Numbered from the stretch's first letter, positions 15,891 through 25,550 are shown. The stretch: 64,000 nucleotides of DNA from JACVRW01 sp038323835 (GCA_038323835.1 JBBQHI010000017.1:1-64000); one strand, 5' to 3'. Numbers and translations: made by a program. The notes: a model not told the origin generated them from the letters alone.

Positions 15891-17003
15891 CTAAGCGGCC
15901 TGCTCCCGTGGCGTCTCGGACGGTGCCGGCGCCACCGGGGCGCCCTCCGTCGTGTCCTCGGGCTCGACGGCGGCCAGCGGCGTGCCGGGGGGCGCGGACC
16001 CGAGCGCCTCGTAGATCTTCACCTCGATCGCCTGGGCGATGTCCGGGCGCTCGCGCAGGTAGCTCTTCGCGTTGTTGCGCCCCTGCCCGAGCCGCTCGTC
16101 CCCGTAGGAGAAGAACGAGCCCGACTTCTGGACGATCCCGTGCTCGATCCCGAGGTCGAGGATGCATCCCTCCGAGCTGATGCCCTGGCCGTACTCAATG
16201 TCGAACTCGGCCTGGCGGAAGGGCGCCGCGACCTTGTTCTTGACCACCTTCACGCGAACCCGGTTCCCCACCGCCTCGGTGCCCTCCTTGAGGGTCTCGA
16301 TACGGCGGATGTCGAGCCGCGCCGAGGAATAGAACTTGAGCGCGCGCCCGCCCGGCTGGGTCTCGGGCGATCCGAACATCACGCCGACCTTCTCGCGGAT
16401 CTGGTTGGTGAACACGCAGAGCGTGTTGGCGCGGTTCAGGTTCCCGGCGAGCTTGCGCATCGCCTGGCTCATCATGCGGGCTTGGAGGCCAACGGTCTGG
16501 TCCCCCATGGCGCCCTCGAGCTCGACCTTCGGGGTGAGCGCGGCCACCGAGTCGATGGCCACGACGTCCACCGCGCCGGAGCGGATCAGGAGGTCCGCGA
16601 TCTCGAGCGCCTGCTCGCCGTGGTCGGGCTGGGACACCAGCAGCTCGTCGGTGTCCACCCCGATGCGCTTGGCGTAGACGGGGTCCATGGCGTGCTCCGC
16701 GTCGATGAACGCACAGATCCCGCCCAGCTTCTGGGCGTTCGCGAGCACGTGGTAGAGCAGCGTGGTCTTACCGGAGGACTCCGGCCCGAAGATCTCGACG
16801 ATGCGGCCACGCGGAAGACCGCCCACTCCCAGTGCGAGATCGAGCGAGATCGCGCCCGTGGGAACGGCCTCGACCTGGACGGCGAAGGCGTCATCGCCCA
16901 TCTTCATGATCGACCCGGCCCCGAACTGCCGCTCGATCTGTGTGAGCGCGCCCTTCAGCGCCGACTCCCGGGCCTTTGCGGCCTTCTCCTGTTCCTTCTC
17001 CAT
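15891..17003 (-). CDS. recA: Recombinase RecA
   Basis: DNA-strand-exchange ATPase and SOS co-protease. The 370 aa protein shows Walker A GPESSGKTTLLYH, the AEHAMDP block, Walker B VVAIDSVAALTPK, the L2 loop TNQIREKVGVMFG and GGRALKF. ATG at 17003 is chosen because it is followed by the normal N-terminal helix (EKAAKARESALKGAL) and preceded by GAGGAGA at suitable spacing. The C-terminal tail is acidic, as in other RecA proteins. The recA-recX pair is followed by rny. Confidence 0.98.
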   Translation of the reverse strand: MEKEQEKAAKARESALKGALTQIERQFGAGSIMKMGDDAFAVQVEAVPTGAISLDLALGVGGLPRGRIVEIFGPESSGKTTLLYHVLANAQKLGGICAFIDAEHAMDPVYAKRIGVDTDELLVSQPDHGEQALEIADLLIRSGAVDVVAIDSVAALTPKVELEGAMGDQTVGLQARMMSQAMRKLAGNLNRANTLCVFTNQIREKVGVMFGSPETQPGGRALKFYSSARLDIRRIETLKEGTEAVGNRVRVKVVKNKVAAPFRQAEFDIEYGQGISSEGCILDLGIEHGIVQKSGSFFSYGDERLGQGRNNAKSYLRERPDIAQAIEVKIYEALGSAPPGTPLAAVEPEDTTEGAPVAPAPSETPREQAA

Positions 17004-17081
17004 TTGGCGCGTCTCCTCTGAAGCTCTGGTGGGCACACGCTAGGAGTCGGACCGGACAGACGTTCGCCCCCCGGCGCCGGG

Positions 17082-17501
17082 TCAGGGAAGCCGGACCGAC
17101 CCGTCCTCGGTGAGCTCCCAGCCCGGGTTGTGGGCCACCTCCCACGGGTGTCCGTCCAGGTCCACGAACAGCCCCGAGTAGCCGCCCCAGTCGGTGGGGG
17201 CTCCCTCGCGGCGCACCGAGGCCCCGGCGGCGCGCGCCTCGGCCAGCACGGCGTCCACCTCCGCGGGCGAGTGAACGTTGTGGGCGAGGGTCACTCCGCC
17301 CCACCCACCGTCGTCCCGCATGCCGCTGTCCGCAGCCAGGAGGCCGCGATCCCAGAGGCCGAGCACCATTCCGCCGGACTGGAAGAAGACGACGTCCGCG
17401 CCCTCCGAGGCCCGGTCGAGCCAGCCCAGAGCCTCGTAGAAGGCGCGTGCGCGCGCGAGGTCGCGGACTCCGAGCGTGACCAGGCTGAGGCGCGACTCCA
17501 C
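17082..17501 (-). CDS. VOC (glyoxalase/bleomycin-resistance) family protein
   Basis: A 139 aa single-domain vicinal-oxygen-chelate protein. The first beta-alpha-beta-beta-beta module starts at LVTLGVRDLARARAFYEALGW, and the second contains VDAVLAEARAAGASV and ends with LFVDLDGHPWEVAHNP, where the His/Glu pair is the usual metal-ligand region. The substrate is unknown. It lies 5 nt downstream of the methyltransferase gene, so both are probably in one transcript. Confidence 0.88.
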   Translation of the reverse strand: MESRLSLVTLGVRDLARARAFYEALGWLDRASEGADVVFFQSGGMVLGLWDRGLLAADSGMRDDGGWGGVTLAHNVHSPAEVDAVLAEARAAGASVRREGAPTDWGGYSGLFVDLDGHPWEVAHNPGWELTEDGSVRLP

Positions 17502-17506
17502 GGGGC

Positions 17507-18259
17507 TCAGCCGTCGCCGGTCCGCGGGTGGACCTGGACCAGCGTGATGTAGGACACCACCACCGGCCCGTCCGCAGCCAGGGCGCGCACGCGCTCTAGC
17601 AGGGCCTCCCGCGGCGCGGGGTCGAGGGAGGCGACGAAGCTCACCGACCCGACACGGTCGGCCAATCCCGCCGCGTCGAGCACCTGCTCGTTGTGCTGGC
17701 GGGTCTCCCGGCCGGGGCCGAACAGGCGGGAGCGCTCGAAGGCCGCTCGCCAGGAGCCGTCGCGGTACTGAGGCGCATCGCTCTGGCGCCGCAGCGGGTC
17801 CATCAGCGCGTCGATGGCCCGGTTAACCGGATCGTCCGCGCGGCGCTCGTTCCAGACCAGGGCAAGCGCGCCGCCGGGGCGCAGCACGCGGTGGATCTCG
17901 GCCAGCGCGGGCTCGGCGTCGAACCAGTGGAAGGCCTGCGCCACGGTGACCGCGTCCGCGCCGGCGGCGTCGAGCGGGATGGCCTCCGCGGTGCCCTCCA
18001 GCGCCGTGGCCTGGGGCGGCAACTCGGCCCGCATCTCCGCCAGCGGCTCCACGGCGATCACCTCCGCCCCGGTGCGCACGAGCTCGCGGGTGAGCTTGCC
18101 CGTGCCCGCGGCCAGGTCCACCACGGTGCGGCCGGGTCCGAGCGACAGGCGCTCGGCGAGATCCTCCATCGCCGCCCGCGGGTACCCGGGACGCCCGCGC
18201 TCGTAGGCCTCGGCAGAGCGCGCGAACCCGCGCGAGGCGATCGGGTGCATGCCTCTCAT
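17507..18259 (-). CDS. Class I SAM-dependent methyltransferase (UbiE/BioC-like)
   Basis: A 250 aa methyltransferase with motif I VVDLAAGTGKLTREL near residue 45, strand-2 Glu in VIAVEPLAEM, the VTVAQAFHWFD segment and IHRVLRPGGALALVW. This pattern is typical of the Methyltransf_11 family of small-molecule methyltransferases. The substrate cannot be assigned. The start is ATG at 18259 (a second ATG three codons later is possible). The gap to the upstream thpR gene is 1 nt. Confidence 0.85.
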   Translation of the reverse strand: MRGMHPIASRGFARSAEAYERGRPGYPRAAMEDLAERLSLGPGRTVVDLAAGTGKLTRELVRTGAEVIAVEPLAEMRAELPPQATALEGTAEAIPLDAAGADAVTVAQAFHWFDAEPALAEIHRVLRPGGALALVWNERRADDPVNRAIDALMDPLRRQSDAPQYRDGSWRAAFERSRLFGPGRETRQHNEQVLDAAGLADRVGSVSFVASLDPAPREALLERVRALAADGPVVVSYITLVQVHPRTGDG

Positions 18260-18260
18260 C

Positions 18261-18800
18261 TCAGCGGTCGAGCTCCCTCCGGCCGAGCGCCTCGTAGTGC
18301 GCTCCCTCCGGCCTCAGGGTCGACCGGTAGAGCGTGACCGCCGGTGCCGCGAAGGCTCCGCCGGGAGCCTCGCCCGTCCCGAGCGCGCCGGCCCGCCGGC
18401 CCTTTCTCACCCGCGCGAGGGTCAGGTGGGGCCAGAAGGGCCGCTCCTCACGGCGGTAGAGGCCCTCTTCCTCCAGCGCCTCCCCCACCCGCCCCGCTAT
18501 CTCCCCGCCGCGGCCGCCGCGGTCCTCGAGATCGAGGGCGAACAGACGGGGACCTCGGGAGGGCACGCCGCGCACCGCCCTCGGCGCCAGCAGCGGCGCT
18601 CTCAGCCCCTCCACGGCGCCCAGGGACACATCCCCTATCCACTCCGCCGCGTCGTCGTCCTGCCACCCGAGGAAGGCCAGCGTCACGTGAAGCTGGTCCG
18701 CGGCCACCGGGCGCAGGTCGTCCCGCCCGTCCACCAGCGCGTCGCGCCAGCGGGCGAGCGCGGACCGCTCGGCCTCCGGAAGGTCGAGCGCCACGAACAT
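18261..18800 (-). CDS. thpR: RNA 2',3'-cyclic phosphodiesterase ThpR
   Basis: 2H-superfamily phosphoesterase that opens RNA 2',3'-cyclic phosphates. Both HxT catalytic motifs are visible (LHVTLAFLG near residue 43 and PHLTLARVRKG near residue 132), framing the two-lobed fold. The 179 aa length is normal. It is placed between cinA and the methyltransferase, all closely spaced on the minus strand. Confidence 0.9.
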   Translation of the reverse strand: MFVALDLPEAERSALARWRDALVDGRDDLRPVAADQLHVTLAFLGWQDDDAAEWIGDVSLGAVEGLRAPLLAPRAVRGVPSRGPRLFALDLEDRGGRGGEIAGRVGEALEEEGLYRREERPFWPHLTLARVRKGRRAGALGTGEAPGGAFAAPAVTLYRSTLRPEGAHYEALGRRELDR

Positions 18801-18817
18801 GCGTGCTCGCGCGGGGC

Positions 18818-20098
18818 TCAGGGGTCGCCGTCCCCCTCGCCGCGCAGGAAGCGGCGCAGCATGTGCATCACCACGGTCGTCGAGCGCTCCCGGATGTCCG
18901 CCCGCCCGCCGGGCAGGAGCACCTCACGAGCCATGGACGAGCCGTTTTTCGCGCGCACGCAGAAGCAGACCGTGCCAACCGGCTTCTCCTCGGTTCCCCC
19001 GCCCGGACCCGCCACTCCGGTGACCGACACGGCCACGTCGGCCCCGAGCCGCTCCAGCGCGCCCTCGGCCATCGCCGAGGCCACCTCCGGCGACACCGCG
19101 CCGTGGCTTTCGATCAGGGCGTGATCCACCCCGAGCAGGCCCTCCTTGACCTCATTGGCATAGGCCACGATCCCGCCGGCAAAGTAGTCCGAGGAGCCGG
19201 GCCGCTCGGTGAGCCGCGCGGCCACCAGGCCTGCGGTGCACGACTCGGCGGCGGCCACCCTCCGGCCGGCGAGCAGCCCGGCCACCTGCTCGTCCACGAG
19301 CGAGCCGTCCGTGGAGAACAGCTCGCGCGGGTGGCGCGCGGCGATCATCTCCACCAGAGCCGCGTAGGTCCCGGCGTCCTCGGGCTCGTAGCGCGTGACC
19401 ACCTCCACCTCGGCGCGGCGCAGGCAGGTGGTGATCTCGAGGCGGTCGAAGGCGTCGATCTCGCCCTCCGCGTCGCGCAGTGTCTCCGCCATGCTCGACT
19501 CGGGCAGCCCGAACAGGCGCATCATCTCCTGAACGTAGGTCCGCCGGCCGGCGGTGGCCTCGCGAAAGATGTCCGTGTCCACCGCCTGGGCCCACATCGG
19601 CTGGAGCTCGCGCGGCGGGCCCGGGAGGACCACCACGGCGGGCTTGCCGGGGACGACGACTCCGGGGGCGGTGCCCACGGGAAAGATGACGTGAGAGCCC
19701 TCGGGGACCAGTGCCTGCTTGCGGTTGGCCGCGCGCACGGCCTCGAAGCTGCGGTTTCCCCATCGCCGCATCAGGCCGCGCAGGATGTCCGCGATGCGGC
19801 TCTCGAGCGGCTCGTCCAGGACGAGCGGCCGGCCGGCGAACTTCGCGACCATCTCCACCGTCATGTCGTCCGCGGTCGGCCCGAGGCCACCGCTGGTCAC
19901 GATCAGGTCCACGCCGTTGTCGGCCATGAAGCGAAGCTGGGCCTGGATGTCCTCGGGCCGGTCCCCGCAAATGGTGATGTGAGCCAGCTCGATCCCCATC
20001 TCGAGCAGCCGGTCGGCCAGCCAGGGGCCGTTGCGGTCCGAGATCCGGCCCGTGAGCACCTCGGTCCCGGTCACCACGATCCCCGCGCGCACGCTCAC
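18818..20098 (-). CDS. cinA: CinA family nicotinamide-nucleotide amidase
   Basis: A two-domain CinA protein of 426 aa. The N-terminal MoaB/MogA-like domain (VVTGTEVLTGRISDRNG, TSGGLGPTADDMT, VVLPGPPRELQPMW) is followed by the PncC-type C-terminal domain (AAAESCTAGLVAARL, TGVAGPGGG), which deamidates NMN to NaMN in NAD recycling. GTG at 20098 is chosen because the conserved domain begins at once and the rodZ-like gene stops 8 nt upstream. The order ftsK-rodZ-cinA-thpR-recA is typical of actinobacterial housekeeping clusters. Confidence 0.94.
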   Translation of the reverse strand: MSVRAGIVVTGTEVLTGRISDRNGPWLADRLLEMGIELAHITICGDRPEDIQAQLRFMADNGVDLIVTSGGLGPTADDMTVEMVAKFAGRPLVLDEPLESRIADILRGLMRRWGNRSFEAVRAANRKQALVPEGSHVIFPVGTAPGVVVPGKPAVVVLPGPPRELQPMWAQAVDTDIFREATAGRRTYVQEMMRLFGLPESSMAETLRDAEGEIDAFDRLEITTCLRRAEVEVVTRYEPEDAGTYAALVEMIAARHPRELFSTDGSLVDEQVAGLLAGRRVAAAESCTAGLVAARLTERPGSSDYFAGGIVAYANEVKEGLLGVDHALIESHGAVSPEVASAMAEGALERLGADVAVSVTGVAGPGGGTEEKPVGTVCFCVRAKNGSSMAREVLLPGGRADIRERSTTVVMHMLRRFLRGEGDGDP

Positions 20099-20105
20099 AG
20101 GTCCA

Positions 20106-20864
20106 TCACGCGCAGGGACGCTCTCCGAGCGGGATCGGGCGTGCGGACCCGGGGGTGAACTCGTAGCCCACCGGGTCGGGGCCCTGGGGGATCGCCACGG
20201 TCTTGCCGTTGGCACGCACTCCCACCCCGCTCTTGCCCAGGTTGACGCGCAGGCGGGTGCCGCGGAAGGTGCGCGCGGCGTCCAGGGTGCCCTCGTAGAT
20301 CACCGGGGTACCCGCTCCCCGGTCCACGCACGCGTATGTGGGGGTCTCCGGTGTGATCTGCAAGGCCACGCGAGCCGGAGGGGCGGGCGTCGTCTTGGGC
20401 GGCTTCGCCTTCGGTGCCGGAGTGGTCTCCGTCTGCGTTTCCGTGGCCGCGGCGCGGCCCTTGCCGTCCTTGTTGTCGTCCGTGCTGAGCCCCAGCGCGA
20501 TCAGGCCCACCACCACGGCCACCCCGATCAGGGCGGCCACCATCCAAGGCCGCGGGCCGGAGCGGCGGCCGCGATCGCGTCCGGCCGGCCCCGGCGGGCC
20601 GATGGGCTTGAGCGTCTCAAGCTCGTCGCGAGGCTCGTAGTGGACCCGGTACTGCTCCACCAGGGCGTGGGGATCGAGCCCCAGCAGCTCGGCGTAGGTG
20701 CGGAGGAAGGTCTTGACGAAGGTGGGCCCGGGCAGCATCGAGAACTCCTCGTTCTCGAGTGCACGCAGGTACTTCGCGCGGATCTTGGTCTGGCGCTCGA
20801 CATCGGCGATGTCGAGCTTCTGGCGCATCCGTCCCTCGCGCAGGCTGTCCCCGATGTTGGGCAT
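20106..20864 (-). CDS. RodZ-like helix-turn-helix membrane protein
   Basis: A 252 aa protein with an N-terminal Xre-type HTH (GDSLREGRMRQKLDIADVE and YLRALENEEFSMLPG), then a cytoplasmic linker and one membrane helix at about residues 105-125 (WMVAALIGVAVVVGLIALGL). A Thr/Pro/Lys-rich spacer follows, then a C-terminal DUF4115 domain. This is the domain order of RodZ, which links MreB to the membrane. mre genes are not in the window, so the role is inferred from architecture. It lies 52 nt downstream of ftsK. Confidence 0.85.
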   Translation of the reverse strand: MPNIGDSLREGRMRQKLDIADVERQTKIRAKYLRALENEEFSMLPGPTFVKTFLRTYAELLGLDPHALVEQYRVHYEPRDELETLKPIGPPGPAGRDRGRRSGPRPWMVAALIGVAVVVGLIALGLSTDDNKDGKGRAAATETQTETTPAPKAKPPKTTPAPPARVALQITPETPTYACVDRGAGTPVIYEGTLDAARTFRGTRLRVNLGKSGVGVRANGKTVAIPQGPDPVGYEFTPGSARPIPLGERPCA

Positions 20865-20915
20865 GCGGCGCCTATTCTTGCTGCTTCAGCTCACGGCCCT
20901 CCGACCGCTCCTCGG

Positions 20916-23348
20916 TCAGTCTTCGGCAGAGGCGCCCACGGCGGCGTCCGCGAGCGATTCGAGCACACGCGGGAGGTCGGCCTCCGTGATCAGCACCTGG
21001 CGGGCCTTGGAGCCCTCGTAGCCCGAGATCACGCCCCGGCGCTCCATCATGTCCACGAGGCGCCCGGCGCGGGTGTAGCCCACCCGCAGGCGCCGCTGAA
21101 GCATTGAGGTGGAGGCGGTGCCCATCTGCACGACCGTTGCGATGGCATCGGCCAGCATGTCGTCCTGATCCGGGTCGAAGTCCCCGCCGCCCTCCTCGGG
21201 CTCGTCGGGCTCCACCGCCTCGAGCAGCTCCTCGTTCAGCTCGGGCTCGCCCTGGCGGCGCCAGTGCTCGGTGAGCCGCTCGATCTCCTCCTCGGCGATG
21301 AACGCGCCCTGGATGCGGGCCGAGCGCGACTCGCCGGAGGGGCGGAAGAGCATGTCCCCCTGCCCCAGCAGCGACTCCGCCCCGTTCTGGTCCAGGATCA
21401 CCCGCGAGTCGGTCTGGGACGAGACCGCGAAGGCGATCCGGGCGGGCACGTTGGCCTTGATCATTCCGGTGATCACGTCGGCGCTCGGGCGCTGCGTGGC
21501 CAGCACGAGGTGGATCCCCACGGCGCGCGACTTCTGCGCCAGCCGGATGATCGAGTCCTCCACGTCGGCGGAGGCGACCATCATCAGGTCGGCCAGCTCG
21601 TCGATCACGCAGAGGATGTACGGGAGCGGCGCCTCGCCCTGCTTGACGCGAACCCGGTTGAGCTCGGTGAGGTTGCGCGTCTTCACCTTGCTCATCACCC
21701 CGTAGCGCTCCTCCATCTCCTTGATCAGATTGGCGAGCACGTTCGCGGCCAGCCGCGGGCTCGTGACCACCGGAGTGAGCAGGTGGGGAATGCCTTCGTA
21801 GTGGTTCAGCTCCACGCGCTTCGGGTCCACCAGCACCAGGCGGACCTCGTTGGGCGAGGAGTGCAGCAGCACCGAGGAGAGCATTGCGTTCACGCATCCC
21901 GACTTGCCCGAGCCGGTGGTGCCGGCGATGAGGATGTGCGGCTGCTTGGCCAAGTCCGTGCCGATCGCCTTGCCGGCGATGTCCTTGCCGAGCCACACCG
22001 ACAGCGGGGACCAGCCCTTCGGGGCCTCCTGGAAGACGTCGCCCAGGTGCACCATCTTGCGCACCCGGTTCGGGACCTCCACACCCACCGCCTGCTTACC
22101 GGGGATGGGCGCGAGGATGCGCACCTGCTCGGCCGCGAGCGCGTAGGCCAGGTCGTCCTTCAGCGTGGCGACCTTGGACATCTTGATCCCGGGCGCGAGG
22201 CGCAGCTCGTAGCGAGTCACGTGGGGGCCGGTGACCGTTCCCATCACGCGTGCGTCGACGTTGAAGTGCCGTAGCGCCTCAACCAGCCGGACCCCGGCGC
22301 GCTCGATGCCCTTGGTGTCCACCTTCTGCGCGCTGTTCGAGCGCTTCAGGAAGCTGGTGCCCGGCATGCGGTAGTCGAGGTTCTCCGACTCGGTGACCGC
22401 GGAGCGCTTGTGCCCCATGGGCGTGAGCGCCACCTCCCCATCACCCTCCACGGGCAGGGGCAGGGGGCGGGCCTCCGGCTCGGGGGGAAGCGGCTCGGGC
22501 TCGGGATCCGGCTCCAGGTCCTCCGGCTCCTCGACCACCTCCTCGTCCTCGGGGTAGTCGTCGTCGGCGTAGAGGTCGGGATAGCGCTCGGCCGCGTCAA
22601 GTGCGGGCGCCTCCACGTGCGTGGCGCGCACCACCGGCTCGGAGTCCTCGGGCTCGGGCGGCCCGAGAGGCTCGTCCAGGTCTTGGTGCGAGGGCGCGGA
22701 GGTGAGCCCGGAGAGCGCGGCGGCCAGGTCCTGCTTCGACACGCGCACGCGCTCGGTGGTGGTAGCCACGCCCTGGTGAGTGGCATTCACCACGCCGGCC
22801 ACCGAGGCACCGGTCAGCAGCAGCACGGCGGCCAGCAGGAGGAAGACGAACAGGATGTGCGCCCCTACGTGCGAGAACAGGTGGCTCGATGCCCAGAGGA
22901 GCGACTCGCCGACAAGCCCGCCGTGATGACGCAGGTACTCGGCGTCGAAGAAGCCGTGGCGGGCGGTGTCACCGGGGCCGAGCCCCAGCGACCCGGCGGC
23001 GAGGCCGAGGGTGAGAGCGGCGATCAGGCACAGCGCACCGAGGCCCCACGGGTGCACCGCGGGGAGCATCGGCCGCAGCATCACCACGGCGCCGGTCGCG
23101 AGCAGCGCCACGGGAGCGAGATAGCCCGCCCCGCCGAAGAGCACGAGGATCCCGTCGGCCATCGCCTCGCCCACCTGGCCCCCGGCCCAGCCGAGGTAGA
23201 AGACACAGGCGAAGAACGCCGCGAACGAGACCAGCGCGAGGCCGATCAGGTCCATCTGGCCCTGGTCGAGGGTGGGCAGCCTGAGACCAGGCGGCATACG
23301 CCTTTTCGTCCGGCGGTGGGCACGTCCCTTCGAGCGGCGTTGGGCCAT
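20916..23348 (-). CDS. ftsK: DNA translocase FtsK/SpoIIIE
   Basis: Septum-associated ATP-dependent DNA pump that clears chromosome termini at division. The 810 aa protein has a basic N-terminus and four or more membrane helices within about residues 35-190. An acidic Pro/Glu-rich linker (about 220-300) follows, then the RecA-like motor with Walker A GTTGSGKSGCVNAM near residue 474 and Walker B YILCVIDELADLM. The C-terminal winged-helix gamma domain ends in GRLVDMMERRGVISGYEG. ATG at 23348 starts a basic leader; the reading frame extends further upstream, across the divergent promoter region. It is divergent from the response regulator, with a 49-nt gap. Confidence 0.95.
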   Translation of the reverse strand: MAQRRSKGRAHRRTKRRMPPGLRLPTLDQGQMDLIGLALVSFAAFFACVFYLGWAGGQVGEAMADGILVLFGGAGYLAPVALLATGAVVMLRPMLPAVHPWGLGALCLIAALTLGLAAGSLGLGPGDTARHGFFDAEYLRHHGGLVGESLLWASSHLFSHVGAHILFVFLLLAAVLLLTGASVAGVVNATHQGVATTTERVRVSKQDLAAALSGLTSAPSHQDLDEPLGPPEPEDSEPVVRATHVEAPALDAAERYPDLYADDDYPEDEEVVEEPEDLEPDPEPEPLPPEPEARPLPLPVEGDGEVALTPMGHKRSAVTESENLDYRMPGTSFLKRSNSAQKVDTKGIERAGVRLVEALRHFNVDARVMGTVTGPHVTRYELRLAPGIKMSKVATLKDDLAYALAAEQVRILAPIPGKQAVGVEVPNRVRKMVHLGDVFQEAPKGWSPLSVWLGKDIAGKAIGTDLAKQPHILIAGTTGSGKSGCVNAMLSSVLLHSSPNEVRLVLVDPKRVELNHYEGIPHLLTPVVTSPRLAANVLANLIKEMEERYGVMSKVKTRNLTELNRVRVKQGEAPLPYILCVIDELADLMMVASADVEDSIIRLAQKSRAVGIHLVLATQRPSADVITGMIKANVPARIAFAVSSQTDSRVILDQNGAESLLGQGDMLFRPSGESRSARIQGAFIAEEEIERLTEHWRRQGEPELNEELLEAVEPDEPEEGGGDFDPDQDDMLADAIATVVQMGTASTSMLQRRLRVGYTRAGRLVDMMERRGVISGYEGSKARQVLITEADLPRVLESLADAAVGASAED

Positions 23349-23397
23349 TAATCGCCATTCGACGGAGCCACCTTCCTCCCTCCCTACCATTGGCGGC

Positions 23398-24078
23398 ATG
23401 TCCGGCAGGCCCAGGGTGCTGGTGGTGGAGGACGACGCCGACATCGCCGGCGTCCTGCGACGGTCGCTCGACCGCGAGGGCTACGAGGTCAGGGTGGCCG
23501 GCGACGGCGAGGCGGCGCTGAGCGAATCGGGCGTTTTCGAGCCCGACGCGGTGGTGCTGGACCTGGGGCTGCCGTTGCTGGACGGCGTGGAGGTATGCCG
23601 GCGCCTGCGCGAGGAGGGCGACGTGCCGATCCTGATGCTCACCGCCCGTGACGCCGTGGATGCGCGCGTGGAGGGGCTCGACTCCGGCGCCGACGATTAC
23701 CTGGTGAAGCCGTTCGAGCGCGAGGAGCTCCTCGCGCGCGTGCGAGCCCTGCTGCGCCGGCGCCCGCCCCGCGGCAGCGCGTTCCTGGTGGCCGGGGACC
23801 TGCGCCTGAACCCCGACACCCACGAGGTGTTCCGGGACGAGCGTGCGCTCGAGCTCACCGCGCGCGAGTTCGAGCTGCTCGAGCACCTGATGCGCAACGA
23901 GCGCATCGTGGTCTCCCGCCAGGCTCTACTCGACGAGGTGTGGGGCTACCACCCGTTCGCCGAGACAAACACCGTGGACGTTTTCATCTCGAACCTGCGC
24001 CGAAAGCTCGAGGCGGGCGGCGAGCCGCGGGTGCTCCACACCGTTCGTGGCGCCGGCTACGTCCTGAGGGCGGCATGA
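23398..24078 (+). CDS. OmpR-family response regulator
   Basis: A 226 aa two-component transcription factor. The receiver domain has the acidic pair EDD at 11-13, phosphoacceptor Asp55 in VVLDLGLP, and Lys in LVKPFE near 102. The OmpR/PhoB winged-helix DNA-binding domain includes LELTAREFELLEHL and the C-terminal LHTVRGAGYVLR. Its stop overlaps the start of the histidine kinase gene by 4 nt (ATGA). The promoter presumably lies in the 49-nt divergent gap with ftsK. The regulon is unknown; the family resembles MprA/TcrA-type actinobacterial regulators. Confidence 0.94.
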   Translation: MSGRPRVLVVEDDADIAGVLRRSLDREGYEVRVAGDGEAALSESGVFEPDAVVLDLGLPLLDGVEVCRRLREEGDVPILMLTARDAVDARVEGLDSGADDYLVKPFEREELLARVRALLRRRPPRGSAFLVAGDLRLNPDTHEVFRDERALELTAREFELLEHLMRNERIVVSRQALLDEVWGYHPFAETNTVDVFISNLRRKLEAGGEPRVLHTVRGAGYVLRAA

Positions 24079-25532
24079 GGGCCCGCCTGCCCGTCCGCCT
24101 GAAGGTCGCCGTGTTCACAGCCGCGCTGACCTTCGCGATCCTCTGCCTGTTCGCCATCGTGATCGGCGCCGTGGCCGAGGACCGGATCCGCAGCGGCTTC
24201 GACGACGAACTCCGGGCCACCGCCGCCGACCTCCAGGACGCCCTGTCGGTCCAGCCCAACTCGAGCGGTCAGCAGTCGCTCGACCCGTCCGACATCGAGC
24301 TCCTCAATGCCTATTCCTCGGGCGGGGCCGTGGTGCGGATCGTGAACCTGAGCGGCGGCGTGGAGTATCCCCCGGGCGCGGCCCCGCTCGGCGGCGCCGG
24401 CGACGGCATCTCGCACGTGGGCGACCTGAGGGTCGTGTCCCGCCAGTTGGTGGCCCCTGCGCTCGAGCCGCGCGGGAGCTTCGACCGCATCCCGCGGCCG
24501 GTGGCCGAGCCCGTGGCCTACGTGCAGTACGCGAAGCCCGAGGACACGGTGGAGCTGACCGTGAACAAGGTGCGGCTCTTCCTGGCCTTCGGCGTCTTCG
24601 GCGGGACCGTGCTGGCCTTCCTGGGCGGGCTGTACGTGGCCCGCAGGGCCATGCGGCCGATCGCCGGCCTCACGCGCGCGGCGCGCGAGGTGGCCCGGAC
24701 GCGCGACCCGGACGTGACCCTCCCCAAGCCGCGGGCCAACGACGAGGTGTCGGACCTGGCCGAGACGCTGGAGGACATGCTCCGAGAGCTGAGTGCCGCC
24801 CGGGGCGAGAGCGAGGCCGCCCTCGAGCGCCAGAGGGACTTCGTGGCCGACGCCTCCCACGAGTTGCGCACGCCGCTCACCAGCATCCTGGCCAACCTCG
24901 AGCTGCTCGAGCCCGAGCTGGACGGCGAGAGCCAGGACATGGCCAGCTCCGCCCTTCGCTCGTCGCGCCGGATGCGGCGACTGGTGGCCGATCTCCTGCT
25001 CCTGGCCCGCGCCGACGCCGGCCGCCGCGCCCCCCTCCTCCCGGTCGACCTCTCGGCGGTGGCGGCCGAGGCCACGATTGAGGCCGACCCGCTCGCCGCC
25101 GGGCACACCCTGACCCTCGACGCGCCCGAACCCGTTCCGGTGCTCGGCGTGGGCGACGACCTGCACCGGCTGATGGCGAACCTGATCGAGAACGCGCTCA
25201 TCCACACCGCGCCCGGTACCCCGGTCACGGTGTCGATCCGCGCGAGCGACGGCTCAGCCGTGATCGTGGTGGAGGATCGCGGGCCCGGCATCCCCGAGCC
25301 ACTGAGGGAGCGGATCTTCGAGCGCTTCGCCCGCGGCGGCGGAGACAGCGCCGGCGGCGGCAGCGGCCTGGGCCTGGCCATCGTCAGAGCCGTGGCCGAG
25401 GCTCACGGCGGCCGGGTGGAGGTGCTCGACGCCCCAAGCGGCGGCGCGCGGTTCGTGATCACCCTGCCGCTGGGCGGGGACGCCGCCGCCCCCGAGGCGG
25501 CCGAGCCGCCCGCCGCAGCCGACCGGGTCTAG
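24075..25532 (+). CDS. Sensor histidine kinase (HAMP, HisKA, HATPase)
   Basis: A 485 aa membrane sensor kinase. It has TM1 at about residues 10-33, an extracytoplasmic region of about 140 aa, TM2 near 175-195 and a HAMP segment beginning ARRAMRPIAGL. The dimerization/phosphoacceptor helix has His262 in ADASHELRTPLTS. The HATPase domain shows the N box (LMANLIENALIHTAPG), the DRGPGIPE G1 box and the GGGSGLGLAIVR G2 box. ATG at 24075 overlaps the regulator stop, so the two form an operon. The signal is unknown. An Ala/Pro-rich tail follows the kinase domain. Confidence 0.94.
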   Translation: MRARLPVRLKVAVFTAALTFAILCLFAIVIGAVAEDRIRSGFDDELRATAADLQDALSVQPNSSGQQSLDPSDIELLNAYSSGGAVVRIVNLSGGVEYPPGAAPLGGAGDGISHVGDLRVVSRQLVAPALEPRGSFDRIPRPVAEPVAYVQYAKPEDTVELTVNKVRLFLAFGVFGGTVLAFLGGLYVARRAMRPIAGLTRAAREVARTRDPDVTLPKPRANDEVSDLAETLEDMLRELSAARGESEAALERQRDFVADASHELRTPLTSILANLELLEPELDGESQDMASSALRSSRRMRRLVADLLLLARADAGRRAPLLPVDLSAVAAEATIEADPLAAGHTLTLDAPEPVPVLGVGDDLHRLMANLIENALIHTAPGTPVTVSIRASDGSAVIVVEDRGPGIPEPLRERIFERFARGGGDSAGGGSGLGLAIVRAVAEAHGGRVEVLDAPSGGARFVITLPLGGDAAAPEAAEPPAAADRV

Positions 25533-25550
25533 GCGCACCATTTCCGCCAC

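Noticed and set aside
20903..20917. GACCG-AGGAG-CGGTC hairpin between ftsK and the rodZ-like gene as a further element copy
   Set aside because: Only a short part resembles the element arm. The 8-bp stem and the GAGCACCG segment are missing.
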